The position numbers were made by a program, and so were the translations under genes. Under the pieces are notes generated by a model that saw only the letters and a list, made by a program, of their open reading frames with translations, was not told the origin of the DNA and did not search any database. 64,000 bases of DNA. Source: Saussurea involucrata (Eukaryota; Streptophyta; Magnoliopsida; Asterales; Asteraceae). Within the stretch, counting starts at the first letter, position 1, and the number at the start of each line of letters is the position of its first letter. Where the stretch lies: the NCBI GenBank assembly GCA_033807775.1, contig CM066314.1:98496929-98560928 (forward strand), given 5' to 3'. Positions 10,447 to 21,777 of the stretch are shown here, in pieces.

Positions 10447-13134
10447 TCAGCTTTCAAAAGGTTCTTCCTTAATGAGAAGTTCATCAAGGGTCATCTTTTC
10501 AGTGGGGATCATCCAGTCAGGAACCGTTACGCCTTTTTTTCTTTTGTTCAGCGCTTCTTTAAAGATCAAGGGTTTTAGGTGTCGTGCCTGAATGTCTTTT
10601 CTGAAGTCACACCAGTAGATAAGATCTCTGAGCTGTTCGATTGGAGTCATTGGAAGCTCAGCGATCCGTTGAAAGCATTTACGTCCGTCGTAGTCAAGAA
10701 AGAATATTCCATAAGGATTACTGATGACTTTACCAGGGACGAAAAGTTCACATGGTGGCAAAGAAATGTCAAGGGCAGATAGATCAGGGTCAGGACCAAG
10801 CACTTCAGCGCGAGAGAAACCAATTCCAGTTTCATTTCGTATGACAGGACCTGAGTTTGAATCTTGACGTTTCTTCTTTGGAGAGCCCCTTTTTCTTTTC
10901 AGCTTTAGATCAGGAAGAGGAGGAATATCCACACAAGAAGACATCAAATCGATCTGTCTGTTTATCAGTTTTTCGAAATGATTCTTGTACTTAGATTGTG
11001 ACGATTGGATAGCTAACCTCATCTCCAGCCATTCAGAGAGACCATACCTTTTTACAGTGTCAGCACGAAAGGATTCAGTTTGGCCATATTCTCTGAAAAG
11101 TTTGATGTCAACAATAGGTACTCCGATAGATGTTCTTCCAGAGATGAATACCTTGTTGATCTTCGCTGGACGATATCTGAAGTGAATTTTCTCTTTACAC
11201 CAGATCAGGGTGGTCTGAGAAACTTCAGTTTTCTTTTCCACGATCTTCTGGGCTTCTTCCCAAAGTTTTCGTTGGACTTGAATGGGAACACGCTTCAGCT
11301 TTGGGTCTTTGACAGATTCTTGAGTAAGCTTGATGGCGTATTCTCTGTCTTTCTCTTCAGCTTCCTTTCTATCAGTGATGAGGCGTTCAGCTCTGAGGTG
11401 TTCCTTGTATTCATCTTTTGAAATTCTGAACTTAGGAGGAACTGAAGGCAGTTGATCACGCCTTAGAATGATTCGCTGATCCTCGAATCGCTTTATCATT
11501 TCTTCTCTTTTCTTCTGTTCTTCTTCTCTTAGCTTTTGAGGAGCCAAGGAAGGTCTGTTTCTATGAGAGAGAGTTTGTTCTACAGGTTCATCAGTCTCAG
11601 AGATCAAATCCAAGACTGGGATTATTTCTTCAGCGGCAGCTGGAATTATTGGTGAAGTCGCAATTGTGGAGCCTTCAGCGATATCCTCAAACAGGGGAGA
11701 GGACTAGCTGAAACGCAGCGATCTAACAAATAAGAACTGGGTAGAAGAACATGGGTAAAAAAGATAGAAAAAGATTGTGGATGCGTAGAGAGGTTGTTGA
11801 GTAGAGAACTGATTGTGTATTGAGATATTCAGGGAAGGAATATAAGTAAAGTTTAGTGTACCTGACAAACCGGCTTTTCAAGCAAGATCGCCAGATTTTC
11901 AAATTCATCGAGGCCTTTGCCTTTGCTTTTCTCAGCGCCAGAGGCTGAGGGCTTTGTCTTTGTCTTCTCCCCTGAAGGTTCTTTTATTGAGATTCCCTTA
12001 AGAGCTTTGATCCTTGGGGCAGGTTTGACAATAAAGAAATCATCGTCATCTTCATCATCATCATCATCCTTTCTTGGAGAGAAGGATGGTTCATCTTCAG
12101 GGATGTCGATGTCTTCATCTTCTTCTGCTTCGGATTCCTCAGCATCTTCTTCGAGTTGCTCCCCCTCAGATACAGAGGCGAGCTTCTCGGTTTCCTCAGG
12201 GTTTTCATCTCCCTGAGGTCCAGCGGTTAGATCTTCATTCCTCTCTCCCCTGATAGATTCATCATGGGAAAGGTCTTCAGCGCTTTTGTTTAGATCTTCA
12301 GCGCTCTTCTCCCCCTCTTTCTCATGATTGGGGGAGGAATGAGTAGACTCAGCATTGGTGTTATCTCTGTCTTCTGGGCCAGAGATTTTCACACAACCTT
12401 CAAGCTATGCTATTCTGTCTTCTAGGCCAGAAATAGCAGGCGTGATTTTCTTCAGCTCTGTGCGATCCGCCGCTGTGAAAGATTCCAAAATAGGGGCAGG
12501 GGAAGGAGCAGGAGCTGGATTATTTGCCTTAATGACCAGCGTCTCGATCATCGTCTTCATAGAACTAACTTCGGTCTTTACAGAGCCTAAGTCAGTCTTG
12601 ACCGCTGACATATCACCCTCGAGTTTTCCAACCGACGTCTTCAGCGTTGTTACTTCGCTGGACACGGTCGAAACTGAGCTTTTGAGGCTGGTGTAGTCAG
12701 TGTAGATGTCAGAGAGCACCTTGGCAAAATCGGCGAGAGTCTTATAAAGTCCCTTGATGTCTTTAGTGGAAGCTTTCTTCTCCACCACCGTCGTCAACTT
12801 TGTCAAATTTTCTCCAACGTTTGTTACGGCTGTAGAATTGTTGGAGAGTGTGGTGGTGAGACTGGTCAGCTTTGTTTCCACGGACTTCAGAGAAGCGTTG
12901 ATGTCTCCCAAATTAGGACCTGTAATATATAAGTACTTGTGAACAAAGGAAAGCTCAGAAGTTTCAGGTATAGTTACAGTGTTTAAGGTGGGATTTGTAC
13001 CTGCAGGAGGATTGATGAACTCGTCAAAGTTGCAAGTTCCTTAACAATGTTCCATATCCTCTTCGAAAGTACAGTGAGGTATGGTGATCTCTGCAGGTCC
13101 TTTCTTCATCATTTGTTGAGAAGCATCAGCGGTG
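10447..13134 (-). pseudogene. Element B unit 2: 3' ORF with one intron
   Basis: Exon 1 (about 13134 to 11862) encodes a heptad-like segment (LGDINASLKSVETKL, SVSTVSSEVTTLKTSVGKLEGDMSAVKTD), an Ala/Pro hinge, a strongly acidic stretch with a Ser/Glu/Asp run and a poly-Asp tract, then SKGKGLDEFENLAILLEKPVCQ. Exon 2 (11703 to 10447) continues in phase with SSPLFEDIAEG, a charged helix, KINKVFISGRTSIGVPIVDIKLF, the KLKRKRGSPKKKRQ basic patch (likely nuclear signal), and the C-terminal YGIFFLDYDGRKCFQR domain ending EEPFES. A TAG in the GLEDRIA region and a 5' deletion near 13135 make this copy defective. Compared with unit 1, exon 2 is complete. Confidence 0.7.
11704..11861 (-). other. Probable intron in the B unit 2 3' ORF
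   Basis: The donor on the minus strand is CAG|GTACAC, just after the codon for Gln in PVCQ; the interior is rich in C and T; the acceptor is CAGCTAG|TCC. Its removal joins exon 1 and exon 2 in phase 0. Retention stops translation two codons after the donor. Upstream acceptor-like AGs would all lead to early stops. Confidence 0.7.
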
Positions 13135-13150
13135 GCTCCTTGGTTTTCTT

Positions 13151-16100
13151 CGTCAGAATGAGCTGAGGAGTCTTCAGCATGGAATTGCTGGGGTTGCTCC
13201 TTGGTTTTCTTGATCCTTTTGGAATCAAGTTGGGTGTGAGAGGGTTTCCTTTTCTTAGAAAGTTGAATCTTGTCTCATCAAGAGGTTTGGTAAACAAATC
13301 AGCTAACTGATAATCAGTTGGGATAAAATGAAGTTCTATATCACCATTCATCACATGATCTCTGATAAAATGATATCTGATTTCTATGTGTTTTGTCTTT
13401 GAGTGTAGCACTTGATTGTTTGCTATAGCGATGGCACTTGTGCTGTCGCAATAGATTGGAATTTTGGAGAGCTGAAGATCATAGTCTAGTAGCTGATTTC
13501 TCATCCACAAGACCTGAGAACAACAGCTTCCAGTGGCTACATATTCAGCTTCAGCTGTGGAAGTGGACACTGAGTTTTGCTTCTTACTTGTCCAACTTAC
13601 CAGCTTTCCTCCCAGGAGCTGACATCCTCCTGTGGTGCTTTTCCTATCCATTTTGCAACCTGCAAAATCACTGTCTGAATAGGCGGTTAGATCGAATCCT
13701 GAGTCTTTAGGATACCAAAGGCCTAGATTCGCCGTACCCTTAAGATATCGAAAGATTCGCTTTACAACTTTCATATGGGATATCTTAGGTTCAGCTTAAT
13801 ATCGTGCGCACAGACATGTTGCGAACATAATATCGGGTCGGCTAGCTGTAAGATACAATAGTGAGCCGATCATCCCACGGTACAGCGTGACATTGACGGG
13901 AACACCCTTTTTGTCCTTGTCAAGTGTCAGCGGTGGTGCCATAGGGGTTTTCATAGCTGAACTTTCAGTTAAGTCGAATTTCTTCAGCATATCTTTAACA
14001 TATTTTCCCTGATTTATAAAAGTTCCTTTTTCAGTTTGCTTAATCTGAAGACCAAAGAAATATGTTAGTTCACCCATCATGCTCATTTTATACTCATCTT
14101 TCATTCTATCAGCGAAACGAGTACAAAGCTCAGGGTTAGTAGAACCAAATATAATGTCATCAACATATATTTGAACTAAAATGATATGACCTTTCACTTT
14201 TCTAAAAAATAAAGTTTTGTCAATCTTTCCTCTCTCAAATTTTTCAATATGGAGATAAGTAGAGAGAGTATCATACCATGCACGAGGAGCTTGCTTTAAG
14301 CCATAAAGTGCCTTGTCCAGTTTATAAACGTAACCTGGACGCTTAGGATCTGAGAATCCTGGAGGTTGTTCCACATACACTTCTTCATTCAGCTTTCCAT
14401 TTAGAAACGCTGACTTAACATCCATCTGATGTACAGTGAAGTTTTTGTGTACAACATATGCTAAGAAAAGACGAATAGATTCAAGTCTTGCTACTGGAGC
14501 AAACGTTTCGTCGTAATCTATGCCTTCCTCTTGCCTGTATCCTTGAGCAACAAGACGAGCTTTGTTGCGAGTTACAGTACCATGTTCGTCCAACTTGTTT
14601 CGATAGACCCATTTAGTGCCTATCACCGTTTTGTCAGTTGGTCTCCGAACAAGTTTCCAAACTTTGTTTCTTTCGAATTCAGTCAGCTCTTCTTGCATAG
14701 CGCTGACCCATTTTGGATCTCTGAGGGCATCATCTATTTTATTTGGTTCAGTTAGAGAAATAAAGTTAACAAATAAACAAATATTACCTGCACTTCTACG
14801 AGTCTGAATACCAGCATTGGGATCACCAAGAATTTGATCGATTGGGCGATTTACAGTCCATCGCTGAGCCGGAGCATTCGTCGCTGACTCAGTCTGAACT
14901 GGAGAAACTGAAGATGAGGCTTCAGCTACTTCTGGATTATCAGCTAAGAGAGGAATGTTTGCATTTGTCACTTCATTCACTGATTGCTGAGAAATAGACG
15001 GAATTTCTGAGGCATTTGGATCAACTGCAGGTATAGTGTTTATAGGAACAGCTGAGACCCATGATGTTTCAGCTTCACTGTTCTGCATGTTTGGAATGAT
15101 AGTGGGACTATCATCTTCTACTGGATGAGCATGAGTGGGAACTTCTTCTGAATCACCAAGATGAGAAAACATCCATTGATTCAGTTCTTCAGTATCAGCG
15201 TTCGGTTTAGAGTTCGCTGAACGGGATTCGTCAAACGTGACGTGAATAGTTTCTTCTACAGTTTGTCTTCTACGGTTGAAGACTCTGAAGACTCTGAAGG
15301 CTTTGGAGACTGAGGAGTATCCAAGAAAGATTCCATCATCAGCCTTAGGATCAAACTTTCCAAGGGCATCTCTGTTGTTCAGTATGAAACACTGACATCC
15401 AAAGATGTGAAGAAAGCTGATTGAAGGCTTTCTCCCATGAAAAAGTTCATAGGCTGTCTTTTTGAATCTTTTAACTATCAGCGACCTGTTTTGCGTAAAA
15501 CAAGCAGTGTTGACAGCTTCTGCCCAAAACTGAGTAGGCAGGTGAGAATCGCTGAGCATTGAACGTGTAGCTTCAATCATTGTTCTATTTCTTCTTTCAA
15601 CGACTCCATTTTGTTGCGGTGTTCTCACTGACGAAAAGTTGTGAGAAATACCCTTACTCTCAAGGAAGGAATCAAGAGAACTGTTTTTGAATTCAGTTCC
15701 ATGATCACTCCTTATTGAGCGAACAGTCATATTGTTCAGAGTTTCCATCTTCCGAACAAAGGGGATGAGTTCTTCAGGGGTGTCACTCTTAGAACGGAGA
15801 AACATTACCCATGTGTAACGAGAGAATTCATCAACTATGACCAGCGTATATTTCTTTCCAGCGATGGATTGTTTGTTAACGGGGCCAAACAAATCCATAT
15901 GGAGTAGTTGTAGAGGAGATGACACTGAGGAGACTTGCTTTGACTTGAAGCTTGTCTTGGTCTGCTTCCCTTTTTCACACGCTGAACATAAAGATTCTTT
16001 GGCGTATGAATGCTGAGGTAGACCAGTGACTAACTCTTTGGAGGAAAGAGTATTCAGTGTCTTGAAATTTTGATGAGATAGCCTCTTATGCCATAGCCAG

Positions 16101-16205
16101 TTGACATCAGATGAGGCCTTTGAGAAGAAACAGGAGTTCTCAGTGGTTGTTGAGTCCATGTTTATTACATAAACATTTTCCAAACGATAACCGCTGAGAG
16201 CTATA
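13151..16205 (-). pseudogene. Element B unit 2: pol (5'-truncated)
   Basis: The copy starts inside the protease-integrase linker (ENVYVINMDS) because gag and the protease are missing. It then shows pre-integrase WLWHKRLSHQNF...CSACEKGK, integrase (VIVDEFSRYTW, IRSDHGTEF, PQQNGVVERRN), reverse transcriptase with QIYVDDIIFGS, and RNase H with ADLFTKPLDETRF. A CAA-to-TAA change at 13796-13798 relative to unit 1 ends the long frame. An extra RVF triplet (9-bp duplication near 15281-15298) distinguishes it from unit 1. Confidence 0.85.
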
Positions 16206-16226
16206 TTCTATTTTTTCCAAACGATA
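16176..16226. other. Deletion junction with copied filler
   Basis: Unit 2 pol stops matching unit 1 after GAGAGCTAT (about 16204). Before the truncated middle LTR begins at 16227 there are about 22 bases, the last 14 of which (16213-16226) repeat 16176-16189. The structure suggests repair of a break by copying nearby sequence. Confidence 0.7.
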
Positions 16227-16869
16227 CACATGTCATCAGCTGGTTGGTTGCATGTCATTGACCTTGGTTGACAACCTTAGTAGCCGTAAGGATGAACAGT
16301 GTAGTATCAGAGTTGTTGTACGATTTCAGATATTTGGAGGTTCTTTTCTGACATTTCGTACGGAGGCGTGCAAGGGTGGTTAAGACAAAAGTACTTTGTA
16401 CGGAGGACTTCATGATCAGCTTTCGTTGATTCAGCGATTATCATTTACTATTCAGCAGATGATAAAGTTCAGCGATAGCTAAAGTCTTGTACTTGATACT
16501 TCACGTTGAGTGGACAAATCTGAGTCTTCGCTGATCCGCATCAGTTCATTAGGAGACTTGTCGCTGGTTCTTGAGCTTGATCTTCGACTTCAGCGTAGAA
16601 CCTTTGTTGACGTGAAACTTGTCTTCAGGGATCATAAGTAAACAACTAACTTATCAGCGATCATCATAATGACTGAACAGACTCAGAGCATTTATGGTGA
16701 ACAGTGTTCGCTGAATGTTTAATCTAAAAAGCGAGAGTTCCTATCAGCGGTACTGGAAGATCTTAGTACTTATCAGCGATAGTGAAACTCTGATACATAT
16801 TGTTTACTTACAATTTTCACTAAGTATAAGAGAGGGTCATTATCAAATCACTGAGGGTTTGGATCAACA
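16227..16869 (-). repeat. Element B middle LTR (truncated)
   Basis: 643 bp matching the right two-thirds of the other B LTRs, ending GGATCAACA. The left 320 bp are missing, including the G run and the TATA region. It is followed by a normal polypurine tract, so it is the 3' LTR of unit 1 whose downstream part was lost together with the gag region of unit 2. Confidence 0.88.
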
Positions 16870-17133
16870 ATCTCCCCCTATTTGATTATGACATAGCAAC
16901 AAAGAAAATTGCTATTTAATGAAAACATAAGGATAAAAAGAACTCATAAAATATTTGTCCCTTTTACTGTTTTCTGGGATCTTTTCAGTACTGATGCAGT
17001 AAAGTACATTCGCTGAAATCTTTCTTTAAAATATTGAATCAGGTTACAATGAAGAACAGAAAGATTACAAGTACAAGCGAAATAATTTACATGTACAGAA
17101 GGATAACTGATACAATAGAAAAAAAAGATTATA
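16870..17133 (-). promoter_or_regulatory. Element B unit 1 polypurine tract and 3' untranslated stretch
   Basis: Plus ATCTCCCCCTAT at 16870-16881 mirrors the tract in unit 2. The following 250 bp are near-identical to 10195-10446 and hold no recognised feature. Confidence 0.75.
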
Positions 17134-20100
17134 TCAGCTTTCAAAAGGTTCTTCCTTAATGAGAAGTTCATCAAGGGTCGTCTTTTCAGTGGGGATCATC
17201 CACTCAGGAACCGTTACGCCTTTTTTTCTTTTGTTCAGCGCTTCTTTAAAGATCAAGGGTTTTAGGTGTCGTGCCTGAATGTCTTTTCTGAAGTCACACC
17301 AGTAGATAAGATCTCTGAGCTGTTCGATTGGAGTGATTGGAAGCTCAGCGATCCGTTGAAAGCATTTACATAAGGATTACTGATGACTTTACCAGGGACG
17401 AAAAGTTCACATGGTGGCAAAGAAATGTCAAGGGCAGATAGATCAGGGTCAGGGCCAAGCACTTCAGCGCGAGAGAAACCAATTCCAGTTTCATTTCGTA
17501 TGACAGGACCTGAGTTTGAATCTTGACGTTTCTTCTTTGGAGAGCCCCTTTTTCTTTTCAGCTTTAGATCAGGAAGAGGAGGAATATCCACACAAGAAGA
17601 TATCAAATCGATCTGTCTGTTTATCAGTTTTTCGAAATGATTCTTGTACTTAGATTGTGACGATTGGATAGCTAACCTCATCTCCAGCCATTCAGAGAGA
17701 CCATACCTTTTTACAGTGTCAGCGCGAAAGGATTCAGTTTGGCCATCTTCTCTGAAAAGTTTGATGTCAACAATAGGTACTCCGATAGATGTTCTTCCAG
17801 AGATGAATACCTTGTTGATCTTCGCTGGACGATATCTGAAGTGAATTTTCTCTTTACACCAGATCAGGGTGGTCTGAGAAACTTCAGTTTTCTTTTCCAC
17901 GATCTTCTGGGCTTCTTCCCAAAGTTTTCGTTGGACCTGAATGGGAACACGCTTCAGCTTTGGGTCTTTGACAGATTCTTGAGTAAGCTTGATGGCGTAT
18001 TCTCTGTCTTTCTCTTCAGCTTCCTTTCTATCAGCGATGAGGCGTTCAGCTCTGAGGTGTTCCTTGTATTCAGCTTTTGAAATTCTGAACTTAGGAGGAA
18101 CTGAAGGCAGTTGATCACGCCTTAGAATGATTCGCTGATCCTCGAATCGCTTTATCATTTCTTCTCTTTTCTTCTGTTCTTCTTCTCTTAGCTTTTGAGG
18201 AGCCAAGGAAGGTCTGTTTCTGTGAGAGAGAGTTTGTTCTACAGGTTCATCAGTCTCAGAGATCAAATCCAAGACTGGGATTATTTCTTCAGCGGCAGCT
18301 GGAATTATTGGTGAAGTCGCAATTGTGGAGCCTTCAGCGATATCCTCGAACAGGGGAGAGGACTAGCTGAAACGCAGCGATCTTACAAATAAGAACTGGG
18401 TAGAAGAACATGGGTAGAAAAGATAGAAAAAGATTGTGGATGCGTAGAGAGGTTGTTGAGTAGAGAACTGATCGTGTATTGAGATGTTCAGGGAAGGAAT
18501 ATAAGTAAAGTTTAGTGTACCTGACAAACCGGCTTTTCAAGCAAGATCGCCAGATTTTCAAATTCAGCGAGGCCTTTGCCTTTGCTTTTCTCAGCGCCAG
18601 AGGCTGAGGGCTTTGTCTTTGTCTTCTCCCCTGAAGGTTCTTTTATTGAGATTCCCTTAAGAGCTTTGATCCTTGGGGCAGGTTTGACGATAAAGAAATC
18701 ATCGTCATCTTCATCATCATCATCATCATCCTTTCTTGGAGTGAAGGATGGTTCATCTTTAGGGATGTCGATGTCTTCATCTTCTTCTGCTTCGGATTCC
18801 TCAGCATCTTCTTCGAGTTGCTCCCCCTCAGATACAGAGGCAAGCTTCTCGGTTTCCTCAGGGTTTTCATATCCCTGAGGTCCAGCGGTTAGATCTTTAT
18901 TCCTCTCTCCCCTGATAGATTCATCATGGGAAAGGTCTTTAGCGCTTTTGTTTAGATCTTCAGCGCTCTTCTCCCCCTCTTTCTCATGATTGGGGGAGGA
19001 ATGAGTAGACTCAGCATTGGTGTTATCTCTGTCTTCTGGGCCAGAGATTTTCACACAACCTTCAAGCTTTGCTATTCTGTCTTCTAGGCCAGAAATAGCA
19101 GGCGTGATTTTCTTCAGCTCTGTGCGATCCGCCGCTGTGAAAGATTCCAAAATAGGGGCAGGGGCAGGAGCAGGAGCTGGATTATTTGCCTTGATGACCA
19201 GCGTCTCGATCATCGTCTTCATAGAACTAACGTCGGTCTTTACAGAGCCTAAGTCAGTCTTGACCGCTGACATATCACCCTCGAGTTTTCCAACCGATGT
19301 CTTCAGCGTTGTTACTTCGCTGGACACGGTCGAAACTGGACTTTTGAGGCTGGTGTAGTCAGTGTAGATGTCAGAGAGCACCTTGGCAAAATCGGCGAGA
19401 GTCTTATCAAGTCCCTTGATGTCTTCAGTGGAAGCTTTCTTCTCCACCACCGTCGTCAGCTTTGTCAAATTTTCTCCGGCGTTTGTTACAGCTGTAGAAT
19501 TGTTGGAGAGTGTGGTGGTGAGACTGGTCAGCTTTGTTTCCACGGACATCAGAGAAGCGTTGATGTCTCCCAAATTAGGACCTGTAATATATAAGTACTT
19601 GTGAACAAAGGAAAGCTCAGAAGTTTCAGGTATAGTTACAGTGTTTAAGGTGGGATTTGTACCTGCAGGAGGATTGATGAACTCGTCAAAGTTGCAAGTT
19701 CCTGAATAATGTTCCATATCCTCTTCGAACGTACGGTGAGGTATGGTGATCTCTGCAGGTCCTTTCTTCATCATTTGTTGAGAAGCATCAGCGGTGGCCT
19801 CTGGAATGATGGCATCTCCCGTGTTAGCTGGAGGAGTGTCCAAAGAAGTGGAGGGAGGAGCGAAGGATAAGATTGGGATTCGGGTTCTGAGTTCAGCGTT
19901 GGAATCGCTGACAATCACTTCATCAGTCTTTTGAGAGACTGAGGGAGGTTGGGTAGTTTCCAAGTTTCTAACCTCAGCGTTTAGAGACGCTGAAGTCTGG
20001 ATTGGAGGGATGGCTTGCACGGGTGTGGCAGAGCGTACCACGGAACTTTCCTTCAGCTCGTCAGAATGAGCTGAGGAGTCTTCAGCATGGAATTGCTGGG

Positions 20101-20202
20101 GTTGCTCCTTGGTTTTCTTGATCCTTTTGGAATCAAGTTGGGTGTGAGAGGGTTTCCTTTTCTTAGAAAGTTGAATCTTGTCTCATCAAGAGGTTTGGTA
20201 AA
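17134..20202 (-). pseudogene. Element B unit 1: 3' ORF with one intron
   Basis: Exon 1 is open from 20202 to 18521 and overlaps the end of RNase H by about 150 nt in the -1 frame. It begins with a basic segment (QLSKKRKPSHTQLDSKRIKKTK, two nuclear-signal-like clusters), followed by a Ser/Thr/Pro-rich region, the coiled-coil-like segment, an Ala-Pro repeat, a long acidic stretch and a poly-Asp run one codon longer than in unit 2. After the 158-nt intron, exon 2 follows unit 2 until a 28-bp deletion (between 17368 and 17369) shifts the frame. No ATG lies at the head of exon 1, so expression would need frameshifting or splicing. Function is unknown. Confidence 0.7.
18363..18520 (-). other. Probable intron in the B unit 1 3' ORF
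   Basis: Same length (158 nt), donor CAG|GTACAC and acceptor CAGCTAG|TCC as in unit 2, again in phase 0. Substitutions between the two copies leave both splice sites intact. Confidence 0.7.
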
Positions 20203-20679
20203 CAAATCAGCTAACTGATAATCAGTTGGGATAAAATGAAGTTCTATATCACCATTCATCACATGATCTCTGATAAAATGATATCTGATTTCTATGTGTT
20301 TTGTCTTTGAGTGTAGCACTGGATTGTTTGCTATAGCGATGACACTTGTGCTATCGCAATAGATTGGAATTTTGGAGAGCTGAAGATCATAGTCTAGTAG
20401 CTGATTTCTCATCCACAAGACCTGAGAACAACAGCTTCCAGCGGCTACATATTCAGCTTCAGCTGTGGAAGTGGACACTGAGTTTTGCTTCTTACTTGTC
20501 CAACTTACCAGCTTTCCACCCAGGAGCTGACATCCTCCTGTGGTGCTTTTCCTATCCATTTTGCAACCTGCAAAATCACTGTCTGAATAGGCGGTTAGAT
20601 CGAATCCTGAGTCTTTAGGATACCAAAGGCCTAGATTCGTCGTACCCTTAAGATATCGAAAGATTCGTTTTACAGCTTT
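20053..20679 (-). pseudogene. Element B unit 1 pol: RNase H end (right of the H insertion on the minus strand)
   Basis: Continues 45374-48114 after removal of H. It holds KRIFRYLKGTTNLGLWYPK, the RNase H aspartate region YSDSDFAGCKMDRKSTTG, the glutamate in STAEAEYVAAGSC, YCDSTSVIAIANNPVLHSKTKHIEIRYHFIRD and the typical end ADLFTKPLDETRF. An atypical 45-residue tail follows, where the 3' ORF overlaps in another frame. Confidence 0.85.
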
Positions 20680-21276
20680 TGTAACATTCGGCAAAAATAG
20701 AAACTTCCAGGTTGGCCCCTGTTAAACCCTCACTAATGTTAATAGAGGGAAAATACCCTGATAGGACCCATTCAGGAAATATTAAAGCGAAAAATCGCTA
20801 GAATTCCCGGTAGTTGCCTAAAAGACCCGGTTTTGACCCAAGACTAACCGGAACACCTTGTGAAATGCCAAAATACCTTAAATAACATATAACCTATATA
20901 AAATATAGGGTTTTACTTTATACTTAAAGTTTTCTTTTATAAGATTTAATAATAAAACAAGAAGGTATTTTAGAAGCTTGTTTTGCAATTAAATTTCTAG
21001 TTAAAAATGATTTTTTTTCAAGAAATAGTTATGGGCTTAATTAAAGTTTAAAAAAAAATTCAAAGGGTTGGGGGCCCATGTAGGGGCCGGCCACCCTCCT
21101 CCCCAAAACCCCCTCTTTGTTCAATTTTGATTCATTTTCAAATTCTCTCCAACCATCCATCTTCCTTCTTCTCTCTCTCAATCCTTCTCCTTCTTTTACT
21201 TCACCTTCTTCAAACAAGAAATTACCTTCAAACTCCAGAAAAGTTCAGCCCTAAAACAAGTATCCAAGTCGAAATT
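20680..21276 (+). repeat. Element H 5' LTR, first part
   Basis: 597 bp starting TGTAACATTCGG, up to the insertion of C; AAATT (21272-21276) is the TSD of C. It contains a TATA box at 20895-20904 and a long pyrimidine-rich transcribed leader (about 21128-21230). Confidence 0.9.
20895..20904 (+). promoter_or_regulatory. TATA box of the H 5' LTR
   Basis: TATATAAAAT, followed by AT-rich sequence and a CT-rich leader. The equivalent in the 3' LTR is at about 42729-42738. C now separates this promoter from the H genes by 13.5 kb. Confidence 0.55.
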
Positions 21277-21762
21277 TGTAAGTTCAGGATCTTATCTTAC
21301 AATCAATATAGAAAGCAGTAATTGAGGATTTGTATGATCAAGCCCAATTGTATTCAATGATGAACAGAATTACAGATCTAAGAGAGAGAGAATCTCAAAG
21401 ATTACAAAGAATGAATACAAAGTTATACGGGAAAAATCAATCAGTTAGCAACGTAGAGCTAACTACTATTTATACTGCAACGGACATGTTAAAGCTACAG
21501 TACAAATAAGAAAGACTAATAAGAACATAACACGTGTCCTAATTAGTTTACTAAATACTAAGTAAAGTATGTAGTCATAAGTTCTGAACAGGTAGTTCAG
21601 AACTTCTGAACATTCTTCTGATAACGCTTCTCAGAGCTTCTGACTCTTTCACTCAGAACTCTGACTCTTCTTCTCAGATCTCTGACTCTTCTACTCAGAA
21701 CATCTGAGTCTTCTTATCAGAACTTCAACACTTGGTTTATTGACAAAACTTTAGATCTAACA
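21277..21762 (-). repeat. Element C 3' LTR (left)
   Basis: 486 bp, TGTAAGTTCAGG to GATCTAACA on the plus strand. The minus-strand TATAAATAG is at 21466-21474. The right third (21580-21735) is a cluster of about twelve TCAGAA, TCTGAC and TTCTGA elements. Confidence 0.92.
21466..21474 (-). promoter_or_regulatory. TATA box of the C 3' LTR
   Basis: Minus-strand TATAAATAG, repeated in the 5' LTR at 34455-34463, which would drive transcription of C. Confidence 0.55.
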
Positions 21763-21775
21763 ATCTCCCCCTTTT
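21763..21775 (-). promoter_or_regulatory. Element C polypurine tract
   Basis: Plus ATCTCCCCCTTTT is the minus-strand AAAAGGGGGAGAT, immediately inside the 3' LTR. Confidence 0.85.
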
Positions 21776-21777
21776 TG

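Noticed and set aside
10257..10487. Small Phe/Cys-rich ORF next to the B 3' LTR (and copy at 16944-17174)
   Set aside because: It overlaps the true 3' ORF end in another frame and spans the untranslated stretch; duplicated only because the unit is.
11917..12216. Plus-strand Ser-rich ORF in B unit 2 (and its copy at 18576-18878)
   Set aside because: Antisense shadow of the acidic, poly-Asp part of the 3' ORF; the Ser run is the complement of GAT repeats.
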